Source: Chaetomium olivaceum
Lineage: Eukaryota; Ascomycota; Sordariomycetes; Sordariales; Chaetomiaceae
Length of the DNA stretch: 64,000 nucleotides
Assembly (NCBI GenBank): GCA_039881045.1
Contig: JAYWVB010000003.1
Span: forward strand, 744,001 to 808,000
Direction: 5' to 3'
Shown here one piece after another: positions 12,109 through 24,725 of the stretch; the first letter of the stretch is position 1, and each line of letters opens with the position of its first letter. The position numbers and the translations under genes are program-made. Under the pieces are notes generated by a model. The model worked only from the letters and a program-made list of their open reading frames with translations. It did no database searches and was not told the origin of the DNA.

Positions 12109-12935
12109 TGTTCGCCCCCATTTGAGCCTTTCAAAACGGGAGGGGCAAGTGTCCTGCTCAAGAAGTCTGAGCTTCTGTGCCTCTCCCCGACTGCGTAACC
12201 AGGCTGTTGGCTGAATGTCGCAGTAACATGTGCTTCGTTGCAAGGCTGAGAGAAGCGGGATCTCGGCGGGGGCGGGGATCAGTTGGCAGATCCATATTTA
12301 GGTCTATACATATGTGGTATTTACGGTACTTGAAATGGGTTTCGATAAGTCAGTCGCGTACCGACAAGCTGGGGGAACTTCGTTATATATCAAAATCAAC
12401 AAATGTTTTCTTCATGTAGTTGTGTATTATTGCACATCTTGACTCAACCCCATCTCTTTCTCATCAGTTGACATCCGTCTGTCTATTCAACCCCAACATT
12501 CGCAAGCCACCGTTGAGAACCATACCGTATTGGTAAGACGATGCAAGGCCAATTAGCGCGACTGGGCGGCTGCACAATACGCGCTTACACAGGACCCACT
12601 CCTTGGCATTGTGATACGCTTCTCCTTTCATCAGCCCTTCCGGCCGCCCTTTGTTGATCTTTTGCAACTCAACTTTTCCAGTTCTACTTTTGCCGCCGTT
12701 GTCATATCATGCCTTGAGCTTTGCGACGGCGCAGGTGCTCCCATTTTGCACCCATCATATTTTTCATTCCTTTCCCTTTTCTCCTTTACCAGCCCAACCG
12801 CGCGTGCGACACTCATTTCGGCCATCTCTCCTTCGACTGCGCTTTCGCGGTTTCTGCCCGTCGACGCCATCCCCATAGCGATACGATCCACCGGCGCCGC
12901 AATCGAACTTTTCCCAACCTTTTCTCGATTCCATC
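12109..12935. promoter_or_regulatory. Shared upstream region of esterase and PAP1
   Basis: A divergent intergenic region of 827 bp between the esterase start (12108, minus) and the PAP1 start (12936, plus). The PAP1-proximal half is rich in CT runs, as is common in fungal promoters. No further gene is supported. Confidence 0.55.
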
Positions 12936-14971
12936 ATGTCCGAGATAATCTACGGCGTGACGCCGCCAATCTCGACCACTCTGCCGACCGAGGCAGAGAA
13001 ACGACTGAATAATGCGCTGCACCAGGAACTGCGCGCCCAGGGCACTTTCGAGAGCCCCCAGGAAACGGAGAAGAGAAGGGAGGTTTTGCGCCAGCTAGAG
13101 AAGATCACAAATGTCTTTGTGCAGAGGGCGGCGGCCGAGAAAGAGCCCAAGAACACTTTCATGATTCGCGATGCGATCGGCCGGGTGTTTACGTATGGCA
13201 GTTATCGTCTCGGCGTCTACGGACCCGGCTCCGATATGGATACTCTTGTCGTAGCGCCGAAATACGTCACGGTTGAACAGTACTTCAAGATCTTTCCTGA
13301 AGTCCTCGTCGAGATGGCGCCACCCGGGGCCATCACCGATCTCACCCCCGTGCCCGAAGCTTTCGTGCCCATCATCAAGTTCGAGTTCTCCGGCATCAGC
13401 ATCGACCTCATCTTCTGCTCTATCCAGACACTGAAACAATTGCCGGACGAGAAGAACTGGAGTTTGGCCGACAACAATCTCCTCCGCGGTCTTAGCGAGA
13501 ACGAAGTGCGGTCGGTAAACGGAACCCGAGTGACAGACGACATTCTACATCTCGTACCCGAACCGGCCACTTTCAAGCTTGCCCTCAGAGCCGTCAAGCT
13601 CTGGGCGCAGCGCAAAGCCATCTACGCGAACATCATGGGTTATCCTGGTGGTGTTGCGTGGGCTATGCTCGTTGCCCGGGTTTGCCAACTCTACCCCAAG
13701 GCTACAAGCGCGGTGGTTGTCAATAAATTTTTCCACATCATGTACAAGTGGCCTTGGCCTCTTCCGGTTCTCCTCAAGGACATCGAGTACGGTTGTCCCG
13801 TCACGCGAGTTGCTGTGTGGAATCCCAAGGTGAGTCGCGCCCCCGTCCCGGTCGACGCTGATGTCTTACCACAGAGTAGATTTATGCCAGTGATAGGAAT
13901 CACCGGATGCCCATCATCACACCGTCCTATCCGTCCATGTGTGCCACTCACAACATTGGCAGGTCCTCCATGGCGGTGATTAAGCAGGAGCTAGAGAAGG
14001 GGATCCAGGTAACGGAGGATATCATGCTTGGGAGACGGCCATGGAAAGACCTCTTCACAAAGCATACCTTCTTCACCTCGGGGTTCAGATACTACCTCAC
14101 AGTCATTGCGTCGAGCAGAACCAAAAAGGCACAGAACGTCTGGTCGGGCTTCGTCGAATCGCGGGTGCGGTTGTTGGTCAACAAACTCGAGATGCACCCT
14201 TCCATCGCCCTGGCCCGACCCTTCAACAAGGGTTACGACCGAGAACACCGATGCAAGAACAATGCGCAGCTGGAGGAGGTGGTATCTGTGGGCAGCCTCG
14301 CTTACGTGTACAAACCCCCCGCCGATGGCGAGGACAAGGCCAAGGCCGAACCCAAGATCGAAGCCAAGCGGGAGGTCAAGCAGGAGATCAAAAAGGAAAC
14401 CGGCGGGCTGGCGGCAGCGGAGGAGAAACGCGAAGCGACGGGCGAAGACGGCATGCGAATTAAGCAAGAACATTCGGAATCGACCCAGCTCCCGCCGCCA
14501 TCGGACGTCAAGCCCGAACCCAACGACGACAGTACCAACGGGGAGGTCAAGCTGGAGGACATCCCCGAGAAGAAAGATGAGCCCGAGGAAATGGAAATCT
14601 ATACCACTAACCACTACATCGGGCTGCAGATGGTCGAGGGCGCCAAGTCGCTCGACCTGTCGCGCGAAGTGAACGACTGGAAATCCATGTGCACGTCTAA
14701 CGAGCTCTTTGACGAGGGCCTGATGTTCCTGTCCATCCAGCACCTCAAGAACACGGGCCTGCCCGACGACGTCTTCGAGCCCGGCGAGACGAAGCCCCGC
14801 CCCGTCAAGAAGAGCCTCAAGCGCACCGCTTCCGAGGAGCCCAATAATACACAGGCCCAGCCTCCCGCTAAAAGACATGTTCCGGGTAAGGCGCAACAGC
14901 AACAACAACAACAGCAGCAGCAGCAGCGACAACAACGCGCTGCTTCCACAGCGGCTGCGGTGGCTGGTTAA
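12936..14971 (+). CDS. PAP1: Nuclear poly(A) polymerase
   Basis: Adds the poly(A) tail to mRNA 3' ends as part of the cleavage and polyadenylation complex. Two exons, 12936-13829 and 13880-14971, join across a 50-nt intron; the junction restores the family block WNPK-IYASDRNHRMP. The protein is about 661 residues. The N-terminus MSEIIYGVTPPIS is family-typical. The nucleotidyltransferase core shows FTYGSYRLGVYGPGSDMDTL with the paired catalytic aspartates, and the third Asp lies in ISIDLIFCS. The central and RNA-binding domains follow (YPSMCATHNI, FFTSGFRYYLTVIASS). The C-terminal tail is disordered, with Lys/Glu-rich repeats and a polyglutamine run near 14898-14930. Identification is secure. 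Confidence 0.96.
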
Positions 14972-15696
14972 CGACTGGAGAGTGTATGAGTTTTGGTGGG
15001 GTTTGAGAAGAGAGAGATAGGCGGTGGGGATTTGGTGGGAGAGGAGGCAAAGCGATGGGTTTGGCTGGCTGGGTTTGCTTGCTTGCTTGGGCATGGATGA
15101 TGCCCCTGTGTATGGGATGTGTAATTACTTAGATCTTCCTAGACTAATAGACGCTAGGTTTTGGGGCACAAGATGCCTCGCCAAAAAAGCCGGTCTTGGT
15201 TGTTGCGGAATGGGTGACATTGTGAGCTTTGATGCCAAGACAGCGTGCAGCATGGCGGTCGCCCAGTCATCAGCGGTATATCTATCAGAAGCATCGACAA
15301 GCCACTTGCAGGTGTGAGAGCAAGGGAGCGGGGGTGTGCTGCACTCGGAGTCGCTCCCGATGATTGGAATACCGCCCGCTCTTCCTCTCTCACTTCGCAA
15401 TAACCATGTAGGTATGCCTAGGCCGGGGCTTAACGGGTTGAGATGTGCATGCCCGCTTTCTCTTTGACAAGTCACGATTGGTCAGAGGAAGACCTGCATG
15501 AGCTACGACGAGGCTTCCTCGTAGAGCGGCGTCTTTCGGAGCAGCAACCCAGCCGAAGTGGTTGAGGGCCAGGCGTCGTCGAGTAACTGAATACATTCTG
15601 AATTATCATTACTTTCCATTCCGGCCCTTTCCCCCAGACCACAAACTGCCGCAGGGCCACCTTGAGATTACAACCGGAGAGGTCTATTCGAGTAAC
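14972..15696. other. Intergenic, no gene recognised
   Basis: PAP1 3' region and DNA without supported coding capacity. Overlapping minus-strand open stretches around 15125-15475 have no family features. Confidence 0.5.
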
Positions 15697-15879
15697 ATGT
15701 GTAATTACTACGAGTCCAAGATGACCTTTAAGGAATGTGAAGCAACACCAAAGAATGTCATTCAGAAGCACAGTTACGACAAGTGCGAGGAGGCGAAAAA
15801 CACTGGCTACGTGTGCGATGATCCGGCGCCCGCCCAAGGAACGAACGATGAGATCAAAACAACTATATATCTGTTTTAG
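15697..15879 (+). CDS. Small Cys-containing protein, unknown
   Basis: A 60-residue frame from ATG 15697 begins MCNYYESKMTFKECEATPK and later carries YDKCEEAKNTGYVCDD, giving four cysteines with spaced polar residues. The MC(N/K)YY start resembles a common class of short fungal proteins of unknown role that usually begin this way. There is no signal peptide. The frame is also open upstream to 15562, but the ATG at 15697 gives the recognisable start. This could be a single-exon gene or the first exon of a longer one. Support is composition and start motif only. Confidence 0.4.
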   Translation: MCNYYESKMTFKECEATPKNVIQKHSYDKCEEAKNTGYVCDDPAPAQGTNDEIKTTIYLF

Positions 15880-16604
15880 GAACGACCCCCTGTATTACCG
15901 AAGTGTATAGCAAGATTCGACGGGATTATATATTATTATTCATACTCCGCTATGCCCTAAGGCGTGCCGGACCCTCAGCTATTTAATGTACAGGAAAACC
16001 GCGCCCTCGCGGGCCGGATGAAAAACCCATACCGACAGTTAAGGAAAGTGCATGTGCGTGAGCCTGCGTATACAAAGAGAGGAGGCCTCCTGGCCTCTGA
16101 GGGAGGTGCGTGCTAGGCCGCCGCTTCCAGCTCAAGCCTCCTGGCCAAACTGAACATCATCAGCCTCCCTGAGTCCATTAGCCATTCCAGGACCCTCCCC
16201 GCGAGCCGTGCCGATGTAGGATCAATACCGTGTAGAACAGAGTAAAAGTCCCGTCGCGTTCGAATATCAGTTCTCTCCCATCTTCGCGTCAGCGGTGGAG
16301 ACGGGATTATATAGGGATTGAGAAGACATATATGGGGAGGACTTTGGCCGGGCAGATCTTGACGGAGAGACTCTCAGGGAGGGGTGGGGGTGAATTGGGC
16401 TCTGCGTAGGTCCCTAGCCCCCTAACCTTGTAACCTCATTCAAACCTCGGATGTAGTGCACACTGGGCAGAAACGTATTCCAGTTTGTGATGGCAAAGGA
16501 TCCTAGGGGTACTCGGTATGAAAACCTGGGTGCCCTACATCTCACTCTGTGGTTACTTCCATAGCATCCTTTAACTAGCTTCCTACCTAGTTACAGGTAA
16601 TTAA
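15880..16604. other. Intergenic, no gene recognised
   Basis: Downstream region of the HET-domain gene on the minus strand. No coding stretch of note and no recognisable repeat. Confidence 0.5.
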
Positions 16605-18785
16605 TTACCAGAGAGTGATTGTTTTCGTAGTTCCGAGACAGCGCCGCGTAACGGCCAAGTTCCCTTCCAAATCAGATCCTATCAGCTTACAGAGCTCGCT
16701 GTGGCAGAACCGAGGATCGTTGATACATAGTCCAGACTGGCTGTCGATGACAAGAAGCCCTACGCGATGAAACCTCAATAACTCCTTCGGCGCATGCGCT
16801 AGCGTCCTAGAATGATCGCGCCTGACCGGTTGCAGGATTAGACAATATTGGGCTGCCAGGGTTTTCATGTACCCTCCTTTGACGATAGGCATGACCATGA
16901 GGCGGCGCCACAGCATTTTCCAGTCCTTCTCCTGGTACCACAGACGTAGTGGTGTTGGATCTGGCTGGTCGGGTTGATTCTCGTCGAAGTGATCCTTGTA
17001 CCACTGCCAAGGCCGGGGATCGAGAATCACTTTAACACCTGGGATAGCTATTTCTACTACATTGACGGTCGCAAGGGGGCCGGTCAAGGTCACGCCTCCG
17101 GTGAAATGGCGGAAAGATTTTGGGGTGACCTGGGAGACGGCAATGTGGTTGAAAGCAACGCACGGTTCGACTCGCTCAACCCCGCAATCCGTACGTCCTG
17201 AAAAAGGGTGCCACAGCCGGTACTGGATTGGCTCGGAGACAGACGTCCAAGACCACGAAGGCGCGATAATAGGTGGCTTGTCCGAATACGTGACCATCTT
17301 TTCGCCGCTCGGCTCAACGAACCAGATCAAGGATCTCAGCGCGTCGCCCCTCCAAACGCCCAGCTCGTACTCATCGTCAAGGGCCGTGCGGAAGAGTCGG
17401 ACGACGCCTTCAATGGCGATGACGCGATCACCTTTGTCTGTAAAGGCTCGTTCCGTGTAATTCTGTACCAGCAGTCTCCAAAGATGGTACGCTTCGGTCC
17501 GTTCACCCGACCGGGTGAGCCACGTTGTCAAGCCGGATGGCCATCCCCCGGACTTCCATGGGATTGCGTGAGTGCGGTTGAATAGAAAGCGCTTCGCCTT
17601 TCGCTCATCGGTGTCACGGAATTTGGGCGAGAAATCGCCTCGGAATCCCAACGGTCGCCAGTCGGAAGCACTTAAACGGAGGCAGTCCCAAAATAATCCT
17701 TCTTTAGTCACGCTGAGAAGGCGCAGTGAGAGCAGCCGTTCCTGGAAAGTCCATCCCCGTGTGTCGAGATCTCCCTCTGGACGGCTGGGAAAGTTTCCAG
17801 TGCTATCAAGCCACCGGTAGACGGACTCTGGGTTCTCTGGTCTGAATGGTAACCTCTGGCCGTTCCGGAAGGCGTCGGTATCCAGGCCCGAGACGAAGAC
17901 GCCACCAGATGCCTTGGCCGCGGTCTCGAACAAGGAACCATCCACGAAGGCAACGGTGAGGGAGGCTCCGCCATATATTGAAGCCATATCCGAGGCTTCG
18001 ATGTGCCAGTCGCCCTGCTCCCCTTGCACAATACACTGTAACACTATCGTTCAGCTCGCTAGCTTTGCGTGAGTCTCGAATCTGACTAACTCACCAGCAT
18101 GTCTATCCAGACATATCTAAGCCTTAAAACCTTCGCGATGTAGCACGCATCTCTGAAGACACTGGGGAGTAGTGATGTCGGAAGGCCTCTTGTGAAATGC
18201 GCGTAGGTGCTTCCAGTCAGGATCGGCCAAGCTGTTGGGACAAGTGGCCAGCGATAACTGAGGGCCAGGTAACGGGGCATTGCATGGAGCCTCGATGTTT
18301 CCACGACTCGGACAGTTGGCGGCAGGCGCGCAAACCGACTCCTCAATCCGTGGCCGCTGATGTCCTCACCGAGATCGATCAACCGTCGAGGAACCGGCTT
18401 TCCGGGGCTCAGGTTGACTGGAGATGCACATTCGGCGTGGGTGTGATGGCACGAGTCAATCCAGTACCGCAGTACCCTCGAACATGCGGCGAGTGAGTCC
18501 CCTGAAACTCATGATACTGCCGGGTGTTGTACAGCACGCGAAAGTCATCTACTGAGAGCGTTAGAATGTATGTAACTATTTTAAGGGTGCAGGAGTTTGA
18601 AGTTACCTACCTGCATGTTTCTCTTCAACCAAGTAGGGCAAAATGCCACAGGATCGTGTAGCTTCAAGGACATCAGAGGCCGGACTGATTGCGGCGCTGC
18701 CGTCGCCTCTGTCAACCAAGGCTATGGACCTTAGGCTACAAGGGGATATTGCGGGATTGTAGTTGCTTGCGTCGGAACACTCCAT
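16605..18785 (-). pseudogene. HET-domain protein, apparently frameshifted
   Basis: Heterokaryon-incompatibility (HET) domain proteins trigger cell death on allorecognition in filamentous ascomycetes. The HET core is clear: RYLALSYRWP, then LPSVFRDACYIAKVLRLRYV, and across a 59-nt intron (18036-18094) WIDML joins CIVQGEQGDW, followed by ASIYGGASLTVAF and LDTRGWTFQERLLS. The long last exon (18035-16605) holds the C-terminal region of no known fold. A first exon probably starts at ATG 18785 and ends at 18611, followed by an intron at 18552-18610. In the next exon the frame that enters (DDFRVLYNTRQYHEFQGTH) and the frame that carries on (LRYWIDSCHHTHAECASP) differ by one base around 18490-18515, with no suitable intron between. 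A single-base indel is the simplest reading, natural or from sequencing. Confidence 0.75.
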
Positions 18786-19585
18786 CGGTTCCTCCTCCTA
18801 ATATTTCGTTCGGGTTGCGAAGACCGGGTGAGTCGACGCCCATTCATGTTAGGATGTCGGGCTCGACGTGCGTGCGAGTGTTTCGCGCGAAGTCTCAGCA
18901 TATGTATGTCAGTCACTCCCGCTTACGTATCGGGACTGGGAGAGTTGGCGAAGGACGGGAATATGGGCTTCCGCTGCTGTCTGCGGGGGCTGTGCCTGCC
19001 TGCCTGTGACCGGACGTCGAACCAACCTGGAAGCCTTATGGTTTTGCGTTACAGCCAACGTTACATTAAACGGACGACACTAATAGGGGCGAGGAGGCGC
19101 CAGCTTTTAGGTCCTAAAACCCCCATTTTTTGTCCCTCGTACCCCCAAAACATAAGCTTCTAACCGCCAAATCGGTTGGGTGACGACCAACGAACCCCTG
19201 GTGTTGTATGTTTCTGACTTCTTTCGTCCCCAATCCCAAATCCCTAGTTCTCAGTTGGCCTTAATCGAACCCAAAAGTCGGAAGTATGGCGGCATACCTA
19301 GGTTACTGACTTGTAGCTTTCTCGGCAAGTCCTGTTTTCTTCTCAATTCATGTCATAACCCATGTTAGATGACTGGCCAGCCGTAGGCACGTGTCGATGC
19401 AGAAGTCAGCGTAACCGCCGAGGCAATAAATAGTATCACATTCTGACACTGTTTTCAAATTCCCAGCGGCACTAACTACGAAGTACCTCATAGGACACCG
19501 CAGGGGTATATCAGTTGTGGGTGGTGACGGCAGTTAGGTATAGAACAACATCTTCAGGCCTATCTGGGCTCCCCAGTCCCTAGGT
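18786..19585. other. Intergenic, no gene recognised
   Basis: Upstream of the HET-domain gene and downstream of the AAA+ ATPase gene. Only short unsupported open stretches are present. Confidence 0.5.
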
Positions 19586-22138
19586 CTAAAGCACACCACG
19601 CGAGTACGGCGTCCACACGGTCTGCTCCGTCTTCAGATTTGACCGCTCAGTCTCAAGTACGTTCTTAAACTCCAATGTCGCATGAGCTGCCTTCTCGACG
19701 TCCTCGTAGGTCATCCAACCCGTTACAGGCCGGCGGCGGGCACATGCATCGGCAATGTTCAACACGTTACGTATCTCGCGGCCGTTCAACTCCCACTTGG
19801 CTAGTTTATCCGCGTTCTCTTTTATCTCGTCCAGAGCACGCCGGTTGCTGTGGTTGTCTTTGTTGAGGTTGAGCAAGTTCAACCAGATCTTCTTCCGGTC
19901 GCCTGGCGTCAAGTCCTTGAAGCCGATGCCGATCTGGATGCGAGATTGGAAGGCTACATCCATGGTGCTGATGCGGTTTGTGGTCAAGAACAGCACGCCT
20001 CGGTAGTACTCGAGTTCGCGGAGAAAGACTGTTGGCAGACAACAATGATGAGTTGTCAGTCTGTATGTACATACGCTCGCGCTAGTCTTGAGGGATGAAT
20101 GGACAACAGTACCTGAGACAATGGCATTCCTTCGAACGTCCTCGAATGACCTCTCCTCCAAGACGACATCGGCCTCGTCTAGCAGGAGGATGGCATCCCA
20201 GTCGATTGCGCGCTCGAACTCGCTAACTAGCCGCTCCTGAAGCCTCGATTCGTCCCATATCAGATTGCCAATGCTCAGAGAAATCAGGGGCTTCTTTACA
20301 TGTTGAGCAAGACTCTCGGCCGTAAGGGTTTTACCCACCTAGGGAGAGCAGCGTTAGCCAGGTACCACATGTGCATATGTACATACCTACTTTGAGTAGG
20401 TATGTATGGTATAACAACGCCACTTCGAACGCAGACTAAATTGTGAGAGACTTACACCCGGTGGGCCATGCAACAAGACTACGAGTCCTTCTCCCTTCTT
20501 GAGTATGAAGTCCCGTTGGTGGCCGTTTTGGTCTTTACTGTAATGCTGACTCACTAGGCCTTCCAGTAGTGTTTTCTTTTCCTCGTCCAAGACAAGACGC
20601 TCCATGGCATCGGCATCCCATGCTATGGGCCGCAACTTCTCAGCTGTGACGAGGTAGAAATCATTGTTTTCAACGAGAAAGCAACCGACCAGAGGGAGAC
20701 AAAGTCTCGCTTCCTCGTCGCTTAGGACCTTGGTGGCAGGTAGGTCGTCCCATTGGTAACCCTCGCGGGCGTCGATTTCCGCAGGTTTCAAATATTCGCC
20801 GCGACTGAACGGGAGCAGGTCGTCTATGTCGATGGCTGCGCGTATCTTTGACACCCCGCTGACGACTACTCTAGCCTTTTGGACATGAATCACCTACCCA
20901 TACTACGCAATTTTCCGGTTAGAATAGTCGTGATGAGTGTAGGCATGCAGGGTCGGGATTTTCATTTCGGCCATAAGCCATGACTAACCTTTGGACCCTC
21001 TGTCCGTCTCCGATTTCTGTCACCGACGAGAATCTCTGTGCTGAGCGCCGGGCCATCGTACTCCAGACACGATGTCTCAGCGGTAACCAGCTTAAACCAT
21101 TCACGGCCTCGTGCGGCTAGGTTTTGCAGGAACGCGTCCACAGATCGATGGGTTTGCTGGTAGCGGACGGGGTAGAGGGAGAGCAGGTGAATTTCCCTTG
21201 CTCCGAGAAAATGATCGATATGGAAAACGGCAACCTTGCGCTCCAGCTTGTTTTTGTGGGCGTTCCAAAAGAGACACCAGGTCGAGAACTTCATGTAGTG
21301 TTTTGTGACTACCTCGTCGGTTGGGCCGACCTCCGTTGTCTGCCTGCATTCCTCCACGTCAGTTAGGGTCAAGAGCCACTCGTTGCCAATGTCATCAGCA
21401 TGGACTACAAGGTCACCCGCACGGAACAGCCGCCAAAGGGTGTCAAATTGAACAAGACTGCCGGAGTCTAGGTTCTCGGCACGCGCGACACTCCAGCGCG
21501 GCGCTGTCTCGGCCTCCTTTACAGCACACTCTAGTGCCTTGAAATCAGCCTGAGCTTCCGGATTGTCAAGCCGGGCTATTTCCTCCCGCACGTTGTCCAA
21601 GTGGTCGAAGAGCAAGGGGAACGGTGCGTACAGCACCAGGGTCTTTGGCTGCTGCTTCCGAAGCGACGGGCTGGTTAACCTGGTTGAGCGCGTACAGCAG
21701 GTGGGGTGACCGGATGGTGATGTCCTTGGTTTCGGCGTGCACGTTCAGAAGAACTGCAGGCCCGCCGTCTTCCATGGCGTCGACCTCGATCATTTCCGGG
21801 ATGTGGTCCGTAATCTGGGCGCTCTGCCTCTGGAGGTGATAATCGCTGTATCTTTTCCATCCCCCCTTTCCGTCGGATCTCCAGAGTCTTTTCATCCATG
21901 GTTCCTCCTCTCTCGACAGCTTCTCTCCCAGAGCCAAAGCAAGGGCGCCCCCGTGGATTTCTTGCGGTGGTGAGGCTGTCCCATTTTCGCTCCAAGGTCC
22001 GCTTTGCCCGTCTGGTGCTTGGGAATGAGGGATCTGTGGACGATTCGCCTGAAAACCTTGCAAAGTTGTGATGAGAGCGTTCAGGAGGTCCTCGATCCCC
22101 ATTCCCGTCCCTTGATCGTTGTTGTTTCGCGCCGCCAT
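19586..22138 (-). CDS. AAA+ ATPase with N-terminal fungal domain, one frame break
   Basis: Exons on the minus strand are 22138 to about 21660, about 21660 to 20989, 20893-20456, 20338-20113 and 20028-19586. Introns at 20894-20988, 20339-20455 and 20029-20112 have clean GT-AG ends. The C-terminal third is a single AAA+ module: Walker A GPPGVGKT is assembled across an intron, Walker B is ILLLDEADV, sensor 1 is LFLTTNR, and AFQSRI holds the arginine finger. The N-terminal half resembles the domain (DUF7025-like) that precedes AAA+ modules in many large fungal ATPases of unknown role. Around 21660 the reading moves by one base between SPHLLYALNQ and PKTLVLYAPFPLLFDHL with no plausible intron, so the gene may be inactive. 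The ATG is at 22138. It diverges from the DUF7708-like gene across 448 bp. Confidence 0.8.
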
Positions 22139-22586
22139 CGAAGGGTTCTGATGTGTACCTTGGGTAGTAGGCTATCGAGGCATCACTAGGATTACGAGGA
22201 TTACAATAACATTGAGATGAGGGAAGGAATCTTACCAAGGACTGGAGCAGCCCGAGCCTGCCTTTTCGTGTAACCGCATCATTCCCTAAGGCCAATTATC
22301 TTTTGCATTCCTCTCCGTTCCTCTGATATGATTCGCGGTGAATCAAGATTTCAGAGGCGTCTAACCTCAAAAAGGAAGCCCTAATAACTATGTCCAATAA
22401 ATGCATGCACGCACACGTAAGCAATCTAAAGGCATGAAATGCAACAGTATCTAATGCACAGAGAGAAAGAAAACCCCGCAGAGGCCAACCAGCGAGTGAA
22501 CTTTCGACGATACAAAATCATCGAAGCGGGTCCAGAAGTTAAGGAAGCAGAGGGACATCTAGGAATTTCGGATCCCGCTTTGAAAG
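22139..22586. promoter_or_regulatory. Divergent intergenic region
   Basis: A 448-bp space between the AAA+ ATPase start (minus) and the mapped start of the DUF7708-like gene (plus). If the true start of the latter is further right, this region extends by up to about 250 bp of CT-rich DNA. Confidence 0.45.
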
Positions 22587-24725
22587 ATGTTTAAATCACC
22601 ACAAGATTCTAACCCAGAACTGGCTTGTTGGTATTTGCCGGGGCACCAGGGAGACAGGCATGTGAATTTACAATCTCACTCTCCGTCTCTGTCTCCTTCT
22701 CTCTATCTTCCTCTTTGTCTACCTAGATGTTTGCTCAGGTGCGGGCCTACCTGCTTGGGTCAACAGCCAACTAACGTCATTGCTCTATCGTTCCCTCTCT
22801 CTAGCAAGATCTATGCCGCGGCCCTTCTAAAATGCAAGGAGATAAACCAAGAATTAAACTTGGATTCGCTCGGCGAAAAGCAGCAGCACCACAAACGTCT
22901 CAATTCAGGCTGGGCCAGAAGCAGCAAATCCCGAGTGGCGAACGCTAACGCAGAGCAGCAACAAAAGCCGTACGATGCGTCGCGGATCAGGGAGCTGGTC
23001 GAGCAGGAGACACAGCGAATTCAGACGGCACAGGACGCTAGCAGCGGCGATTCGGAATGGACAGCCAAAGTAAAAGATGTGGCTTACGGAGTAATAAGAC
23101 TCGCCGAAGTCCTCAAGCCCGTGATTGACGTCTTCGTACCACAAAGCCCCGAGTACAGGGTTCCGTACGCATGCGTGTGGATAGTCTTCAAGGTAAGGCG
23201 CGAGGGCCAAGTTTGCCTTAAGGCTACATCCCCGGTGCCTAGACTGCTTTCTGACGGCCGCTACCTACCTGCATTGCCCAGGGATTTGTAGCGAGGAAAG
23301 ACAAGAAGGATTCTGTCCCCGACCTCATCAAGTCGCTGTCCGAAGACCTGCCCCTCTTCGAGGCATACCGAGTTCTGGCTCCAACGGATACCATGAAGAC
23401 CACGTTGGCAGAACTCTACATCCACAGCGCCGACTTTGTGTGGAGGCTTGCAGAGTACTACTCACATAGCTTTTTCGGTGGGTTCCTCTTGACCATCTAT
23501 GCAGAATAGTACCATCTAATACCCCAGGAGGCCAGCTTACGGATGGGCTGTTGCCCCGTACCAAGTACAACTTCGGCCTGTACCAAGCCAATGTCAAAAG
23601 AACAGCAGAGCGACTGAAAACCCTCTGTGAGCTTGGAAACATGGCGAAGCAGGACGCTGTCAAGGACAAAGTTGACTGGATCGCCACTAGTATGTCTCCC
23701 TCAAACCGGAGTTGGTCGGGTGTCTGGCTACCTAGGCCTAGGTATGTTGGGGATTTGGGCTCGTCGCTAACGTCATACCAATAAAGCTATCAACCTATTC
23801 TCGGAGCGGCTCGAGGCTGACCGTTTAGGTAGGTCTAGACCTTGGCGTCTTGGTTATTTATCTACCCTGGGTGAGATACCTAGTTAAGTAGGCACGCAGG
23901 CTCACTCAGACTTCTCGCGCTTTAGCCCAGGCACAGCACGGTGCTTCCGATCTCATCGACATCTGGAACGATGAAGTGGGCGACATCGAGCACGAACTTC
24001 AGCTGTGGGGAAGCCTGTGGTTCTCAACAGCCGCGAGAGACCACTGGAGCCAGAACGGGATACTCGCGTGTCTCTCCGAGTGGCGCAGTCTCTGTGAAGA
24101 CGAGTCCAACGCCTCTATCCTGTGCATCTGCTCCGAAGCAAACGGCCGGCAGGCGTGGATGACCGAGTTCTCGCTCGACCTCGTCCGCGTGTGCCGGGCT
24201 CAGGGGCAGCCCGTCACCTTCGCGCTTTGCGATCGCCCAGAGGCCAAATGGACACCGAAGCAGGTCTTGAAGCAGCTCATCGCCCAGCTTCTCCATCAGA
24301 ACCCCGAGGTGGTTCTCTCCAACCCCTCCGTCTTCAGTCGCCGAAGCTTTCGCAAGGCGACCACTTTACGAGGGACGTTGGACTTGCTTGTGGCCGTCGT
24401 CGGAACGCTGGAATCGCTTGTCATCGTCCTTGACCGTCTCGACCTATGTACACCGGACGACACCGACCCGGCCCGTACGCGCCAGCCGGACATGGCACTG
24501 GCGCTGGCGCTGACCATGCTCATGGGTGCCTATCCGCAGAGTCTCCGGATCTTGGTTACCTCGACGGGTATTACAGGCCCTGAATCGCTTCCCGGTTTGC
24601 CCTTTAGCTTCGCCAAAGTCAATACTCGCAGGCGACCCCGAAAGAGAAACTACGAGTACTCGCGACCCAAGGAAGTGGAGTACGAACGCGTGCGATTAGT
24701 ACCAAAACGGGTAGAACCCCCTTAA
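22587..24725 (+). CDS. DUF7708-like protein, NLR N-terminal type without NACHT
   Basis: Five exons (22587-23192, 23282-23477, 23528-23689, 23787-23828, 23926-24725) join in frame to 601 residues. The region from about residue 140 to 260 (VKPVIDVFVPQSPEYRVPYA equivalent, then GFVARKDKKDSVPDLIKSL and YIHSADFVWRLAEYYSHSFF) resembles the DUF7708 domain found ahead of NACHT or ankyrin parts in fungal NLR-like proteins. The last exon has alpha/beta character (ESLVIVLDRLDLC, LRILVTSTGI) reminiscent of a P-loop fold with a Walker B-like strand, but no Walker A is present. It then ends in a basic tail. The first about 60 residues are CT-rich DNA and may be leader, so the true start is uncertain. The neighbourhood (HET, AAA+) fits an immunity or allorecognition role, which is inference. 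Confidence 0.65.

Noticed and set aside
13991..15094. A 367-codon minus-strand open frame opposite PAP1
   Set aside because: It is the Leu-rich shadow of the PAP1 second exon, including its Gln repeat; the plus-strand frame carries the family motifs.
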